From positions 1 through 19,053 of the forward strand of contig VBCT01000145.1 in NCBI GenBank assembly GCA_005882235.1: a stretch of 19,053 nucleotides of DNA. The letters run 5' to 3'. The stretch comes from Betaproteobacteria bacterium (lineage in GTDB: Bacteria; Pseudomonadota; Gammaproteobacteria; Burkholderiales; SG8-39). The translations under genes were made by a program, and so were the position numbers. Each line of letters begins with the position of its first letter. Within the stretch, counting starts at the first letter, position 1. The notes below the pieces were generated by a model. It ran no database searches, was not told the DNA's origin, and saw only the letters and a program-made list of their open reading frames with translations. Shown here in pieces: positions 6,221 to 14,786 of this stretch.

Positions 6221-8136
6221 GCGGTCTTGGCGATTCCGGGATGGTTATGCCCAATGGCTTATCGGGCCCGGCACGAACGGATGGGGCAGTCGCGCCACTG
6301 GCAAGCCAGTCAAGCGCTGTTGAGCGCACACCGTTTTACTTTGGCCCTGCTTCCCGTCCGCTATTCGGCTGGTACCATGAACCAGTCGCTAAAGTCCGTC
6401 GCGCTCTCGCGATGGTAATTTGTCCGCCGCTGGGCCATGAGTACGTAAACTCTCACCGCTCGCTGCGACATCTCGCTGATCGATGTGCCGCCGCTGGCGT
6501 ACCGACGTTGCGCTTTGATTACGACGGCACCGGCAACTCTGCCGGGGCGGATGAGGACCCCGATCGCCTAGCCGCCTGGCTGTCGAGCATTCGTGAAGCG
6601 ATGGCGCAAGTGCGGCGCCTGTCCGGGTGCCAGGAGATGGGGCTGGCGGGCCTCCGAATCGGGGCGACGCTCGCCGCACTAACGTCTACCGACGCGGAGA
6701 TATCGTTTCTGGCGCTGTGGGCACCCTGTACCCGGGGTCGCGCCTATGTCCGCGAATTGAAGGCAATACAGCTGACTGGCAGCTCGCCATTTCGCCCAAA
6801 GCCAACCGGGGCGAGCGACCTCGAGGCCGGCGGATTCGTCTACACGAAACAGACCCAGCGCGAGCTCAGCGGCTTGAATCTCGAGTCAACCGTGCCAAGA
6901 GCCAAGCGGATACTGATCGCATCGCGAGTTGATTTCGCCGAAGACCCATCGCTGCGCGTTGCCTGGTCTCAGGGCGGCTTGCGGGTCGAGCAACGGAGGT
7001 TACCAGGCTATATCGACATGATGGCGGAGGCACAAGACACGAAGGTACCGCATGCGGCAATTGGCGAGCTGGTGACATGGGTCATTTCGAGCGGGACGCG
7101 GCAGGATATGGAAAGGGCCGCCGATCCAATTGTGTGCGACAACGCACGAGTCATGCAGTTTGCGCCGCCGACGGTCTGTCCGGACTTGCCGGTAATGAGG
7201 CATAGGGAGATCCGGGAATGCATCATCCTTTTTGGCCGATCTGCCAAGCGATTCGGAATTATGAGCGAACCCGTGGAGGCGGCAGTTCCGACAGTGCCGA
7301 TAGTCGTGTTGCCCAACGCAGGTGCGGTCCACCACGTGGGATCGAACCGGCTCTATGTCCTGCTGGCGCGATCGCTGTCACTTGCCGGATTTCGCTGTTT
7401 CCGCCTGGATTTGCCAGGCCTCGGGGATAGCGTCCCGGATGAACCCGAACGCGAAAATGATGTGTATCCGCCGACGGCAAGCGCCGAGATCGCGTTGGCC
7501 CTGAATACGCTCGCGACGAAGTACGGATCCGAGCCATTCATATTGATGGGATTGTGCTCCGGGGCCCATACGGCGTTCCACGCGGGCCTGGACCTGGCCG
7601 GGCATCGTGTCGCCGAATGCGCGCTGATCAATCCTCTCACTTTCTACTATAAGCGCGGAATGTCGCTCCGCCAACCTACGTATAAACACCATGTGCGGTG
7701 GCAAGAATACATGATTTCGATTCGCAGCCCCGCGCGTTGGCTGAAACTCATGCGCGGCGAGTCTGATGTCCTCGATATATTTTACTTTGTAGTCGCACAA
7801 GCACGAATCAGGATTGCGGCAAAGATGCGGTCATGGCGCAGGAGATGGAATCCCGCGGACGCGGCGATGACGACCGCAGACGACCTTGAGACAGATTTGC
7901 CTCGGTTACTCGCGTCCGGACGGGAGCTCACATTCATATTGTCACGCATGGATCCCGGCTACGCGCTGCTCACCACTGGCGGGGGCGACACTGTCAAGAA
8001 GCTGATTCGAGAGAAACGGATAGCGATCCGGTTCATTGAAGGGGCAGATCATACGTTCTCCGTAAGATTTCCACGTTGTGAGCTTATCGGTACTATCGTG
8101 CAGCACCTCGTGCAACGTTACCGGTCTGCGGGATAA
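6217..8136 (+). CDS. Fused double alpha/beta-hydrolase (exosortase-A-type hydrolase-like)
   Basis: A 639-residue protein with two alpha/beta-hydrolase domains in one chain. Domain 1 (~38-295) has VICPPLGHEYVNSHRSL, LRFDYDGTGNSAG and the elbow GLRIG (145-149), with Arg147 where the nucleophile should be. Domain 2 (~335-635) has VVLPNAGAVHHVGSNRLY, FRLDLPGLGDS, the elbow GLCSG (445-449) with Cys447 as presumed nucleophile, SRMDPGY (Asp579) and GADHTF (His612). A Cys nucleophile occurs in dienelactone hydrolase. The Arg-elbow form resembles exosortase-A-system hydrolase 2 as I recall that family. Those are usually separate genes, so the fusion is notable. Domain 1 is probably structural or regulatory, and domain 2 a thioesterase or acyl-transfer enzyme. 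It overlaps the GH2 gene by ATGA and ends two bases before the methyltransferase GTG. Substrate unknown. Confidence 0.85.
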   Translation: MSGLGDSGMVMPNGLSGPARTDGAVAPLASQSSAVERTPFYFGPASRPLFGWYHEPVAKVRRALAMVICPPLGHEYVNSHRSLRHLADRCAAAGVPTLRFDYDGTGNSAGADEDPDRLAAWLSSIREAMAQVRRLSGCQEMGLAGLRIGATLAALTSTDAEISFLALWAPCTRGRAYVRELKAIQLTGSSPFRPKPTGASDLEAGGFVYTKQTQRELSGLNLESTVPRAKRILIASRVDFAEDPSLRVAWSQGGLRVEQRRLPGYIDMMAEAQDTKVPHAAIGELVTWVISSGTRQDMERAADPIVCDNARVMQFAPPTVCPDLPVMRHREIRECIILFGRSAKRFGIMSEPVEAAVPTVPIVVLPNAGAVHHVGSNRLYVLLARSLSLAGFRCFRLDLPGLGDSVPDEPERENDVYPPTASAEIALALNTLATKYGSEPFILMGLCSGAHTAFHAGLDLAGHRVAECALINPLTFYYKRGMSLRQPTYKHHVRWQEYMISIRSPARWLKLMRGESDVLDIFYFVVAQARIRIAAKMRSWRRRWNPADAAMTTADDLETDLPRLLASGRELTFILSRMDPGYALLTTGGGDTVKKLIREKRIAIRFIEGADHTFSVRFPRCELIGTIVQHLVQRYRSAG

Positions 8137-8137
8137 A

Positions 8138-8917
8138 GTGTCCTCGGCACAAGACGAGATCAATCTCAAGCTTTACCGGCGGTCCGATCTCGTGAAGGAC
8201 TATACGAGAGTGAATTTGGATCCCGCGGAGGCTGTCGTCATGGTTCGGTATCGTGACGATATTCATCGTCGCCGGGTGCTGGATCTTGGATGCGGAGCGG
8301 GACGGCTTGCGTTCTATCTCCGCCCGCTGACGGATAAATATGTCGGCGTCGACTTTTCGCCGCACATGGTGCAATACTGTCAGCGAAACTTTTCGGGGCT
8401 CTCGTTCGCTCAGGGAGACATGCGGGATTTGACGCGGTTCGACGCTGGCAGCTTTGACACCGTTTTTGCCATCAACAACCTCTTCGATGCGGTTTCTCAC
8501 GAGGATCGCCTGCAGGTTCTCGGCGAAGTGCGGCGCGTGCTAGCGGCCGGGGGTCTACTTGTTTTTTCGGCTCACAATCGGAACTGTACGCTAGGCACTG
8601 CCGCTCCGCAGCTCGAGTTCAAGCTCAACCCCTTGTATCAGCTACGCGAAGTCGCCGCCTACCTTCGGAGCGTTGTCAATCACCGGCGCATCAAACCAAG
8701 GCAACGTTTCGAGCGGGATTACGCGCTGCTCAACGACGGCGCGCATAACCACTCGGTTCTGCATTACTACATTCTCCGGAATGTCCAAGCCAAGCAGTTG
8801 GCTGGAGCGGGCTTCGAATTGATCGAGTGTCTCGACGAGTCAGGACAAACGCTCCATCCGGGCGATGACGACAGCGCCTGCTCATCCATCTACTATCTAG
8901 CGAGGCCGAAGGCCTGA
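8138..8917 (+). CDS. Class I SAM-dependent methyltransferase
   Basis: A 259-residue protein with the Rossmann methyltransferase motifs in order: VLDLGCGAGRLAFYL (~47-61, SAM-binding motif I), YVGVDFSPHMVQYCQ (motif II, acidic Asp), FAQGDMRDL (motif III), FDTVFAINNLFDAV (motif IV) and EVRRVLAAGGLLVFSAHN (motif V region). It is soluble and cytoplasmic. The target could be a sugar hydroxyl, an amine or a carboxylate; nothing in the sequence decides this. The GTG at 8138, two bases after the hydrolase stop, is preferred, with GGGA just upstream. An in-frame ATG at 8078 would add 20 residues but lies wholly inside the preceding gene. The position in the operon suggests it modifies the same glycan or acyl product. 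Confidence 0.88.
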   Translation: MSSAQDEINLKLYRRSDLVKDYTRVNLDPAEAVVMVRYRDDIHRRRVLDLGCGAGRLAFYLRPLTDKYVGVDFSPHMVQYCQRNFSGLSFAQGDMRDLTRFDAGSFDTVFAINNLFDAVSHEDRLQVLGEVRRVLAAGGLLVFSAHNRNCTLGTAAPQLEFKLNPLYQLREVAAYLRSVVNHRRIKPRQRFERDYALLNDGAHNHSVLHYYILRNVQAKQLAGAGFELIECLDESGQTLHPGDDDSACSSIYYLARPKA

Positions 8918-9006
8918 CGCCGGGCAGCTCCGGCACCGGCGGCCTCCGTCGTCGGCAAGTGCGCGCACGTGCGGGTTGAAACCGAACGGCCTACAATTTC
9001 ACGCAC

Positions 9007-10194
9007 GTGAAGAAGCTCTTCTTCCTCTGCGTCTTCGTCATCGCCTACTTCACGCTGTATCCGTGGACGTTCGTCCCGTTCCACGGACACTCGACGATTC
9101 TGGAGGGTTTGCGGCCGCTTGTCGGGAAAAGCGACTACCTCGATATCGTCGTCAACCTCTGCTTCTACCTGCCGCTTGGCGTACTCGGCGTTCTCGGGTG
9201 GTGGAAGGGATCGAGGACAGCAGGTCGATGGATTGCGCTCGCGGCGTTCGGCGCCGCCCTGTCCTTTACGCTCGAGACGATCCAGGCATGGGTTCCGGGA
9301 CGTGACAGCTCCCTGCTGGACATTCTCACCAACACCATTGGCACGATCGCCGGCGCGCGGCTCGGCATCGCGATCGCCGGGCACTTGCCGTCCGACCTGC
9401 GCTGGGGGCTGCCGTCGCCGCGTTGGCCGATGCCGGCGGTGTTGATTGCCGCCTGGCTGATGTCTCAGTGGTTTCCCTTCTTTCCCATCCTGCGCATTCC
9501 CCAATTCTCCGAGTCGCTTCATGCGCTCATGCAGGTGTCGTCGCTTGGGTGGATCGATCTTGCGGATGCATTCGTGGCCGCTCTGCTCATCGGGCGACTG
9601 CTGCGCGAGGCGTTGACGTCGTCCGCGTACCGCTTGGGGCTCGCTGGGGCGTGCCTGGTCCTGCCGGCGCGCCTGTTCATCGTCGTTGGCGCCGCGCCCT
9701 GGCCGCTCGCCGTCGCGTTCGCCGCCGGCGTGCTCGTGTTCCATCCTGCTCTGGCCCGGGTGCACGCCGGGACGCGGCTGCTCGCCGCGGCCGCAGTGCT
9801 GCTGATCGCCGTGCGGGAACTCGACCCGTTCCATTTTGCGGGCCCTGCGGGGCCGTTCTATTGGATTCCGTTCAGCGGCTTCCTCGAGGCCACGCGGGAT
9901 TCGGCGATTCGCGTGATTTCAGGGAAGTTCTTTCTGTACGGCGCCGCCGTGTGGATGGCCCGCGAGGCCGGCGTGTCGCTCGGGATTGCGGCCAGCGGCG
10001 TCGGCGGTCTGCTGATCGCCGGTGAGTGCGCGCAGCGTTACCTGCCGGGTCGCGTCGCCGAGTCCACCGATCCCATTCTTGCCGTGATTGCAGCGTGCGT
10101 CATCGTCTGGTTGAAGGACCGGCCGCCGACGCCCGCACGCTTGCCCGCCCGGCACGTTCGCGAACACGATCGGCACGACAATCGTCGCGACTGA
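9007..10194 (+). CDS. VanZ-like integral membrane protein with a duplicated VanZ motif
   Basis: A 395-residue, strongly hydrophobic protein with many predicted membrane helices, the first at ~3-20 (LFFLCVFVIAYFTLYPW). The N-terminal ~120 residues show the VanZ signature: hydrophobic helix LCFYLPLGVLGVLGWW, then LETIQAWVPGRDSSLLDIL with Glu90, Gln93, Arg99, Asp105 and Asn109. Near the C-terminus GECAQRYLPGRVAESTDPIL (Glu340, Gln343, Arg349, Asp355) repeats the same pattern, so the protein looks like two VanZ units joined by extra helices. The VanZ role is poorly known; VanZ itself gives low-level teicoplanin resistance, and VanZ-like proteins are common in polysaccharide loci. GTG 9007 is the start that keeps the first helix; no clear ribosome site precedes it. 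It follows the methyltransferase by 89 bp and converges on the adenylation gene with an 18-bp gap. Confidence 0.82.
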   Translation: MKKLFFLCVFVIAYFTLYPWTFVPFHGHSTILEGLRPLVGKSDYLDIVVNLCFYLPLGVLGVLGWWKGSRTAGRWIALAAFGAALSFTLETIQAWVPGRDSSLLDILTNTIGTIAGARLGIAIAGHLPSDLRWGLPSPRWPMPAVLIAAWLMSQWFPFFPILRIPQFSESLHALMQVSSLGWIDLADAFVAALLIGRLLREALTSSAYRLGLAGACLVLPARLFIVVGAAPWPLAVAFAAGVLVFHPALARVHAGTRLLAAAAVLLIAVRELDPFHFAGPAGPFYWIPFSGFLEATRDSAIRVISGKFFLYGAAVWMAREAGVSLGIAASGVGGLLIAGECAQRYLPGRVAESTDPILAVIAACVIVWLKDRPPTPARLPARHVREHDRHDNRRD

Positions 10195-10212
10195 CCAGGC
10201 CTCGATGGTGCG

Positions 10213-11745
10213 TTATCCAAATACGATTTTCAGCGTCCGCTTGCGATCGTATTTTCCGTTGGGCGTGCGCGGAAAATCCTCGCCTGTGACCTTGAAACGC
10301 GTGGGAACCATGTACTTGGGCAGGCGCTTCTGCAGGGCGTGGCGCAGGGCATCCAGGTCAAACCCCTCTTCAAGGCTCACCAGCGCACCCAGTTCGCGCT
10401 CGGCTTCGACCGAGCTGTTGTTGAACACCACCACGCCTTCGTGCACGCCATCGATGCCCGCGAGCGAGGCTTCGATTTCGCCGAGCTCGATGCGGTAACC
10501 GAGAAACTTGATCTGGTCGTCGGCTCGCCCGAGGAACAGGTAGTCCGCATTTTCGTCGATGCGCACCAGATCGCCGGTGCAATACAGGGGATCGTGGAAA
10601 AATCGGTTCAGCGGATTCTGGATAAAGGCCTCTTGCGTGCGCTTGGCGTCACCCAGATAGCCATATGCCACGGAGGTTCCGCGCACCAGCAATTCGCCTT
10701 CGGCTCCGATCGCCTGGCTGAGTTCGCCGCCGCCGGTGCGCACGAAGAGCTCCATGTTGGTCCGCGCCTTGCCGATCGGGATGGACAGCATGTCCTTGCC
10801 CGGTTTCTCGTGCAGGATGTGATAGCTGCAATCGACCGTGATTTCGGTCGGGCCGTACATATTGGTGAACTGGATATGCGGATACATTTCCATCCATTCG
10901 GCCAGGATGTCGCGTGGCAGCACCTCGCCGGCGGCGATGACGTGGCGCAATTTCGGAAAACTGTCGGGCTTCAGGCGACGCGAACGCAGCAACAGAGTCA
11001 GCACCGAGGGCACGCAAAAGAACGTGGTGATTTGCCGCTCCGAAAGCCAGCTCACCAGACGCGGGAGGACGGCGTTCAATTCCTCGTGTACCAGGTGGAG
11101 CGTGGCGCCGGTCTTGAATGCGCAATACAGATCGAAGGTGGAGTTGTCGAAATACAGCGGCGCATGATTGGAGATGACGTCGTTTTCGGTCAATTCGTAC
11201 GTCTCCACACACCATTCGATGTAGTCGATGATCGCTTTGTGCGGAATCATCACACCCTTGGGCACACCGGTCGATCCGGACGTGAACAGCACGTAGGCGA
11301 CATCGATGGACAGGTTTTTCGCGGGAAGCGGCGCCACGTTCTGCGGCTTGAACCGGCTGATGTTGAGCAAGAGCGGCCGTTCAGCAGCGGCAATCAGCTG
11401 CTCAAACACGACCTGGCTCTCATCGTCGACAATCACCACGCGTGCTTCCGCGGCGTTGAGAATCAACTGCATGCGCTGTCCCGGCGATTTGAAGTCAATT
11501 GGCACGTAGGCACAATCGGCCTTCAGGATACTGAGAACGGAAAGGATCGAGCGGACGCTCTTTTCCAGGAAAAAGGGCACGAACTGACCGCGGGTGACGC
11601 CGGCCGCCTGAAGGTGGCGTGCAAACGCATTGGTGAACTCCTCGACTTCACGGAAACTCAGCGAATCGTTCGCGCAGCAGACCGCCGGCTTGTCCGGAAG
11701 TCGTGCGGCGGAATCGCTGAAATATTGTTGTACCAGCCGAAGCAT
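10213..11745 (-). CDS. Stand-alone amino-acid adenylation enzyme (AMP-forming ligase)
   Basis: A 510-residue ANL-superfamily enzyme with every core motif: YVLFTSGSTGVPKGV (A3, ~151-165), YFDNSTFDLYC (A4), NMYGPTEITVD (A5, ~296-305), YCTGDLVR (A7), FLGRADDQIKFLGYRIELGE (A8) and PRTPNGKYDRK with Lys498 (A10). Asp200 in FDNST sits where Asp235 of GrsA binds the substrate amine, so the substrate is probably an amino acid rather than a fatty acid. It would form the aminoacyl-AMP and load a separate carrier protein, since no carrier domain is attached. The carrier encoded at 1099 is the obvious candidate partner. The D-alanine ligase DltA, the proline ligases PltF/RedM and the exosortase-A-associated ligase are related alternatives. 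A GAGGGAGA site precedes the ATG at 11745. It lies 95 bp downstream of the UDP-sugar dehydrogenase gene and is probably cotranscribed with it. Confidence 0.88.
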   Translation of the reverse strand: MLRLVQQYFSDSAARLPDKPAVCCANDSLSFREVEEFTNAFARHLQAAGVTRGQFVPFFLEKSVRSILSVLSILKADCAYVPIDFKSPGQRMQLILNAAEARVVIVDDESQVVFEQLIAAAERPLLLNISRFKPQNVAPLPAKNLSIDVAYVLFTSGSTGVPKGVMIPHKAIIDYIEWCVETYELTENDVISNHAPLYFDNSTFDLYCAFKTGATLHLVHEELNAVLPRLVSWLSERQITTFFCVPSVLTLLLRSRRLKPDSFPKLRHVIAAGEVLPRDILAEWMEMYPHIQFTNMYGPTEITVDCSYHILHEKPGKDMLSIPIGKARTNMELFVRTGGGELSQAIGAEGELLVRGTSVAYGYLGDAKRTQEAFIQNPLNRFFHDPLYCTGDLVRIDENADYLFLGRADDQIKFLGYRIELGEIEASLAGIDGVHEGVVVFNNSSVEAERELGALVSLEEGFDLDALRHALQKRLPKYMVPTRFKVTGEDFPRTPNGKYDRKRTLKIVFG

Positions 11746-11840
11746 GTCTCCCTCTTTGAGCCGTCTGTCTCGCTACTCTAACGAACAACTTTTCCAGCCG
11801 CAATTTTCGACGGCTACGGGCTGCCGGGGCGCCGGCGCTG

Positions 11841-13121
11841 TTACACCCGCCAGACGTGCAGTCCGGCCGCGGCGAGTACTTTGCGGTCGAACTGCGACTT
11901 GACGTCGATGAAGGAGCCGCTCTTCACGATTTTGCGCGCGAGCATTTCGGCACCCATGTTCCGGAATTGGCGATGGGCGACGGCCACCACCATCGCATCG
12001 GCCACCGGCAGCTTCTCCCAGGGCACAAGCTCCAGTCCATACTCGTGGCGCGCTGCCTCCGGATCGGGTACCGGGTCGTGTACAAACACCTGGATCCCGA
12101 AGCTCTTCAGCTCGTTGATCACGTCTATGACATGCGAGTTGCGGAGGTCGGGAACGTCTTCCTTGAAGGTCAGTCCGAGCACGTTGACCTTGGCCTCCTT
12201 CACCGGATTGCCGGTGCGGATCATCTGCTTGATGGTTTGCTCGGCAATGAATTTTCCCATGTTGTCGTTGATGCGCCGCCCGGCGAGGATCACCTCCGGG
12301 TGGTAGCCGAGCATCTCCGCCTTGTAGGTGAGGTAATAGGGGTCGACGCCGATGCAGTGGCCGCCGACCAAGCCGGGGCGGAACGGGAGAAAGTTCCATT
12401 TGCTTCCGGCCGCCTGGAGAACCTCTAGGGTATCGATGCCGATGCGGTTGAAGATGATCGCCAGCTCGTTGATCAGCGCGATATTCAGGTCTCGCTGGGT
12501 GTTCTCGATGACCTTGGCGGCTTCGGCGACCTTGATGCTCGAGACGGGATATACACCGGCCTCGACTATGGCGCGATAGAGACTGGCGACCTTGTCGAGC
12601 GTTTCGGGTGTATCGCCCGCGACGACCTTCACGATGGTCTCGAGCCTGTGCTCCTTGTCGCCGGGGTTGATGCGCTCGGGCGAGTAGCCGACATTGAAGT
12701 CCTTGAGCCAGGTCTTCCCGGAATTTTTTTCAAGCACCGGAATGCACACTTCCTCTGTCGCGCCCGGGTAGACGGTCGATTCATATACCACGGTCGCACC
12801 GTTTTTCATGTATTTGCCGACCGCGGTGCTCGCACCGACCAGCGGTCCGAAGTCCGGCTGGCGCACGGCGTCCACCGGTGTGGGAACCGCGACCACGATG
12901 ATGTCGGCGGCGGCAAGCTGCGCCGGATCGGTTGTGACCGTGAGCCGGGCCGCGGCACGAAATTCCTCGCTGGAAACCTCTCCCGTCGGATCGACGTGGC
13001 GTCGGTAGTTCTCCACTTTCTCGGCGCTGAGGTCAAATCCGATGGTTCGGAACTTCTTGCCGAATGCCACCGCGAGCGGCAAACCGACGTAACCGAGTCC
13101 GACGACGGCAACTGTACTCAT
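11841..13121 (-). CDS. tviB: UDP-N-acetylhexosamine 6-dehydrogenase, TviB/WbpO-like
   Basis: A 426-residue nucleotide-sugar dehydrogenase of the UDP-Glc/GDP-Man dehydrogenase family. It has an N-terminal NAD-binding motif VVGLGYVGLPLAVAFG, the signature YSPERINPGD (~146-155), KVIENTQRDLNIALINELA with Lys203, and the active-site segment RPGLVGGHCIGVDPYYL with Cys256, followed by the C-terminal UDP-sugar domain. Length and wording match the Vi-antigen TviB branch, which oxidises UDP-GlcNAc or UDP-GalNAc to the uronic acid with two NAD. The choice between these two substrates is not visible. ATG 13121 was chosen because the family begins exactly there; a 44-residue upstream extension is low-complexity and unlike the family. 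AAGGA lies just before the ATG. The product would be a precursor for an acidic capsule or exopolysaccharide. Confidence 0.92.
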   Translation of the reverse strand: MSTVAVVGLGYVGLPLAVAFGKKFRTIGFDLSAEKVENYRRHVDPTGEVSSEEFRAAARLTVTTDPAQLAAADIIVVAVPTPVDAVRQPDFGPLVGASTAVGKYMKNGATVVYESTVYPGATEEVCIPVLEKNSGKTWLKDFNVGYSPERINPGDKEHRLETIVKVVAGDTPETLDKVASLYRAIVEAGVYPVSSIKVAEAAKVIENTQRDLNIALINELAIIFNRIGIDTLEVLQAAGSKWNFLPFRPGLVGGHCIGVDPYYLTYKAEMLGYHPEVILAGRRINDNMGKFIAEQTIKQMIRTGNPVKEAKVNVLGLTFKEDVPDLRNSHVIDVINELKSFGIQVFVHDPVPDPEAARHEYGLELVPWEKLPVADAMVVAVAHRQFRNMGAEMLARKIVKSGSFIDVKSQFDRKVLAAAGLHVWRV

Positions 13122-13698
13122 ATGTCCTTGCCCCCCTTTTCTTTTGGAAGGGTGCAATTCTCGCCGAAATCCTTGCCTTTGAGGGCGCGACGACAGTTGG
13201 CCCCTTTTTCCGCCTCGGTGCCGCGCTCGACTCGGCCGCCCCGGCAGCATCATGATATTGTCATAAGGTCACGCCAAGATTCCAGACGCGACCAACCGGT
13301 TCGTTTTCCTTTTTGGGCTACAGCCCTATGAGCTGGACGACTTGGGTGGCGGTATTGATTGCGTGGCTTTCGATCGGCATGGCCGTAGCTTACCTGTTCG
13401 GCTGTCTCGTCAGCGCGGGGCAAGCTCCCGACGACACTAGCGATCCGATCCCTCCGTAGTGTTATAGACGCCGCAACAAGCGTGCGAAGACCTCCCCGCA
13501 CGTGCGCGAGACAACACACGCCCGTTGACGACGCGAAGCCACCTTGAGTGGCATCGCACTTGACCCAGCTTGCCCAACGACTTCATGATTGCGCAATGCG
13601 CCTGTTTGTTGAATGACTTGGTAACCCGTGCGGGTTCTGTCAAGAAGTAGATAACGCCCATTTCCTATCACCCAAAATCTGAGCGCGCGCAAGCTGCC
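13122..13698. other. Intergenic region between divergent tviB and galE
   Basis: This 577-bp gap lies upstream of both tviB (minus) and galE (plus) and should hold both promoters. Besides a possible 43-codon membrane ORF at 13328-13459, I see short hairpins only: GCCAC-CTTGA-GTGGC near 13540-13555 and AACCC-GTGC-GGGTT near 13623-13636. Neither is followed by a T-run on either strand, so I do not call terminators. I found no -35/-10 pair with good spacing and no sigma-54 site. No tRNA-like cloverleaf is evident. Confidence 0.5.
13328..13459 (+). CDS. Possible 43-residue single-pass membrane peptide
   Basis: ATG 13328 to TAG 13457-13459 encodes 43 residues. The first ~28 form one strongly hydrophobic segment (WVAVLIAWLSIGMAVAYLF), followed by a short polar, acidic, proline-rich tail (APDDTSDPIPP). 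Third codon positions are mostly G or C, as in neighbouring real genes. A single membrane helix with a short tail is typical of small membrane proteins. No Shine-Dalgarno sequence is evident, and GGGC-TACA-GCCC just before the ATG could fold over the start region. No family is recognised. Confidence is limited by the short length. Confidence 0.42.
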   Translation: MSWTTWVAVLIAWLSIGMAVAYLFGCLVSAGQAPDDTSDPIPP

Positions 13699-14745
13699 AT
13701 GAAAGTGCTGGTGACGGGTGGGGCCGGCTATATCGGATCCCATACCTGCGTCGAGCTGATGCAGGCGGGGCACGAAGCGATCATTTTCGACAACCTGTGC
13801 AACAGCCATCGCGCGGTCCTTGGACGCATCGCGCGGATCGTCGGCAGGACGCCCGAGTTCACGAACGCGGACGTTCGTGATCGGGCGGCCGTGCGGGAGG
13901 TATTCGCCCGACACCGCTTCGACGCGGTGATTCACTTCGCCGGTCTGAAGGCGGTGGGCGAATCGGTTGAAAAGCCTATCGAATACTATGACAACAACGT
14001 GCAGGGTGCGTTGACGCTGTGCCGCGCGATGGCGGAGGCAGGAGTCGGCGCGCTGGTGTTCTCCTCCTCGGCTACGGTCTACGGCAGCGCCTCTTCGGTG
14101 CCGATTCGCGAAGATGCTCCGCTCGGGCCCACCAACCCCTATGGCCATTCGAAATTGATGGTCGAGCGGATCCTGGGGGACCTGGCGGCTTCGGAACCCG
14201 CCGCGTGGCGCATCGCTTTGCTGCGATACTTCAACCCAGCAGGGGCGCACGCGAGCGGATTGATCGGTGAGGACCCGCAAGGTATTCCGAACAACCTCAT
14301 GCCCAATATCGCCCAGGTCGCCGCGGGCGTTCGCGACAAGGTACGCGTATTCGGCAGCGACTACCCGACGCGCGACGGCACCGGCGTACGCGACTACATC
14401 CACGTGGTCGATCTCGCACGCGGCCATCTTGCGGCGCTGGAAACCATGCAACGCGAGCGGCGGGGATTCACGGTGAATCTCGGGACGGGGCGCGGAATCT
14501 CGGTGCTCGAGGCGGTGCGCGCTTTCGAGCGTGCGAGCGGTCGGCCGATTCCGATCGAGCGTGTCGCCCGGCGCGCTGGCGATGTGGCCGAGTGTTATGC
14601 GGACCCCGCGCTCGCGCAGAAGGTCTTGGGATGGAAAGCGGCTCACTCGCTCGAGGATATGTGCCGCGATGCATGGCGTTGGCAAAGCATGAACCCGCGG
14701 GGATACCGAGAGGAAGGCGCGCAATCGGATGTGCGCGTGTCATGA
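13699..14745 (+). CDS. galE: UDP-glucose 4-epimerase
   Basis: A 348-residue extended short-chain dehydrogenase. The NAD-binding motif is VTGGAGYIGSHTCVEL at the N-terminus, with DNLCNSH at the end of strand 2. FSSSATVYG gives Ser124, and NPYGHSKLMVE gives Tyr148 and Lys152, the catalytic triad. LRYFNPAGAHASGLIGEDP and GVRDYIHVVDLA are classic GalE substrate-domain segments, and the length matches the family. The enzyme interconverts UDP-glucose and UDP-galactose; some members also use the N-acetylated forms, which would fit the UDP-HexNAc dehydrogenase next door. The ATG has only a weak ribosome site (CAAGCTG) but agrees exactly with the family start. It is followed 41 bp later by a second epimerase gene on the same strand, so the two are probably cotranscribed. 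Confidence 0.94.
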   Translation: MKVLVTGGAGYIGSHTCVELMQAGHEAIIFDNLCNSHRAVLGRIARIVGRTPEFTNADVRDRAAVREVFARHRFDAVIHFAGLKAVGESVEKPIEYYDNNVQGALTLCRAMAEAGVGALVFSSSATVYGSASSVPIREDAPLGPTNPYGHSKLMVERILGDLAASEPAAWRIALLRYFNPAGAHASGLIGEDPQGIPNNLMPNIAQVAAGVRDKVRVFGSDYPTRDGTGVRDYIHVVDLARGHLAALETMQRERRGFTVNLGTGRGISVLEAVRAFERASGRPIPIERVARRAGDVAECYADPALAQKVLGWKAAHSLEDMCRDAWRWQSMNPRGYREEGAQSDVRVS

Positions 14746-14786
14746 GCGGAAGCACAGGGCGGTTCCCAATTGGATAGTGAACAGAA

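Noticed and set aside
8893..9834. 313-codon minus-strand frame rich in Arg, Gln and Pro
   Set aside because: Low-complexity antisense of the VanZ membrane gene; the plus-strand hydrophobic pattern is the real signal.
10339..11781. 480-codon plus-strand frame
   Set aside because: It lies antisense to the adenylation enzyme, which shows all family motifs. Long antisense frames are common in G+C-biased genes, and this one has no recognisable domain.
13437..13661. 74-codon minus-strand frame in the tviB-galE gap
   Set aside because: Cys/Arg/Ser-rich translation without a domain, and no ribosome site seen; probably non-coding.
13462..14724. 420-codon minus-strand frame
   Set aside because: It mirrors galE, a clear family member on the plus strand; it has no ribosome site or domain of its own.
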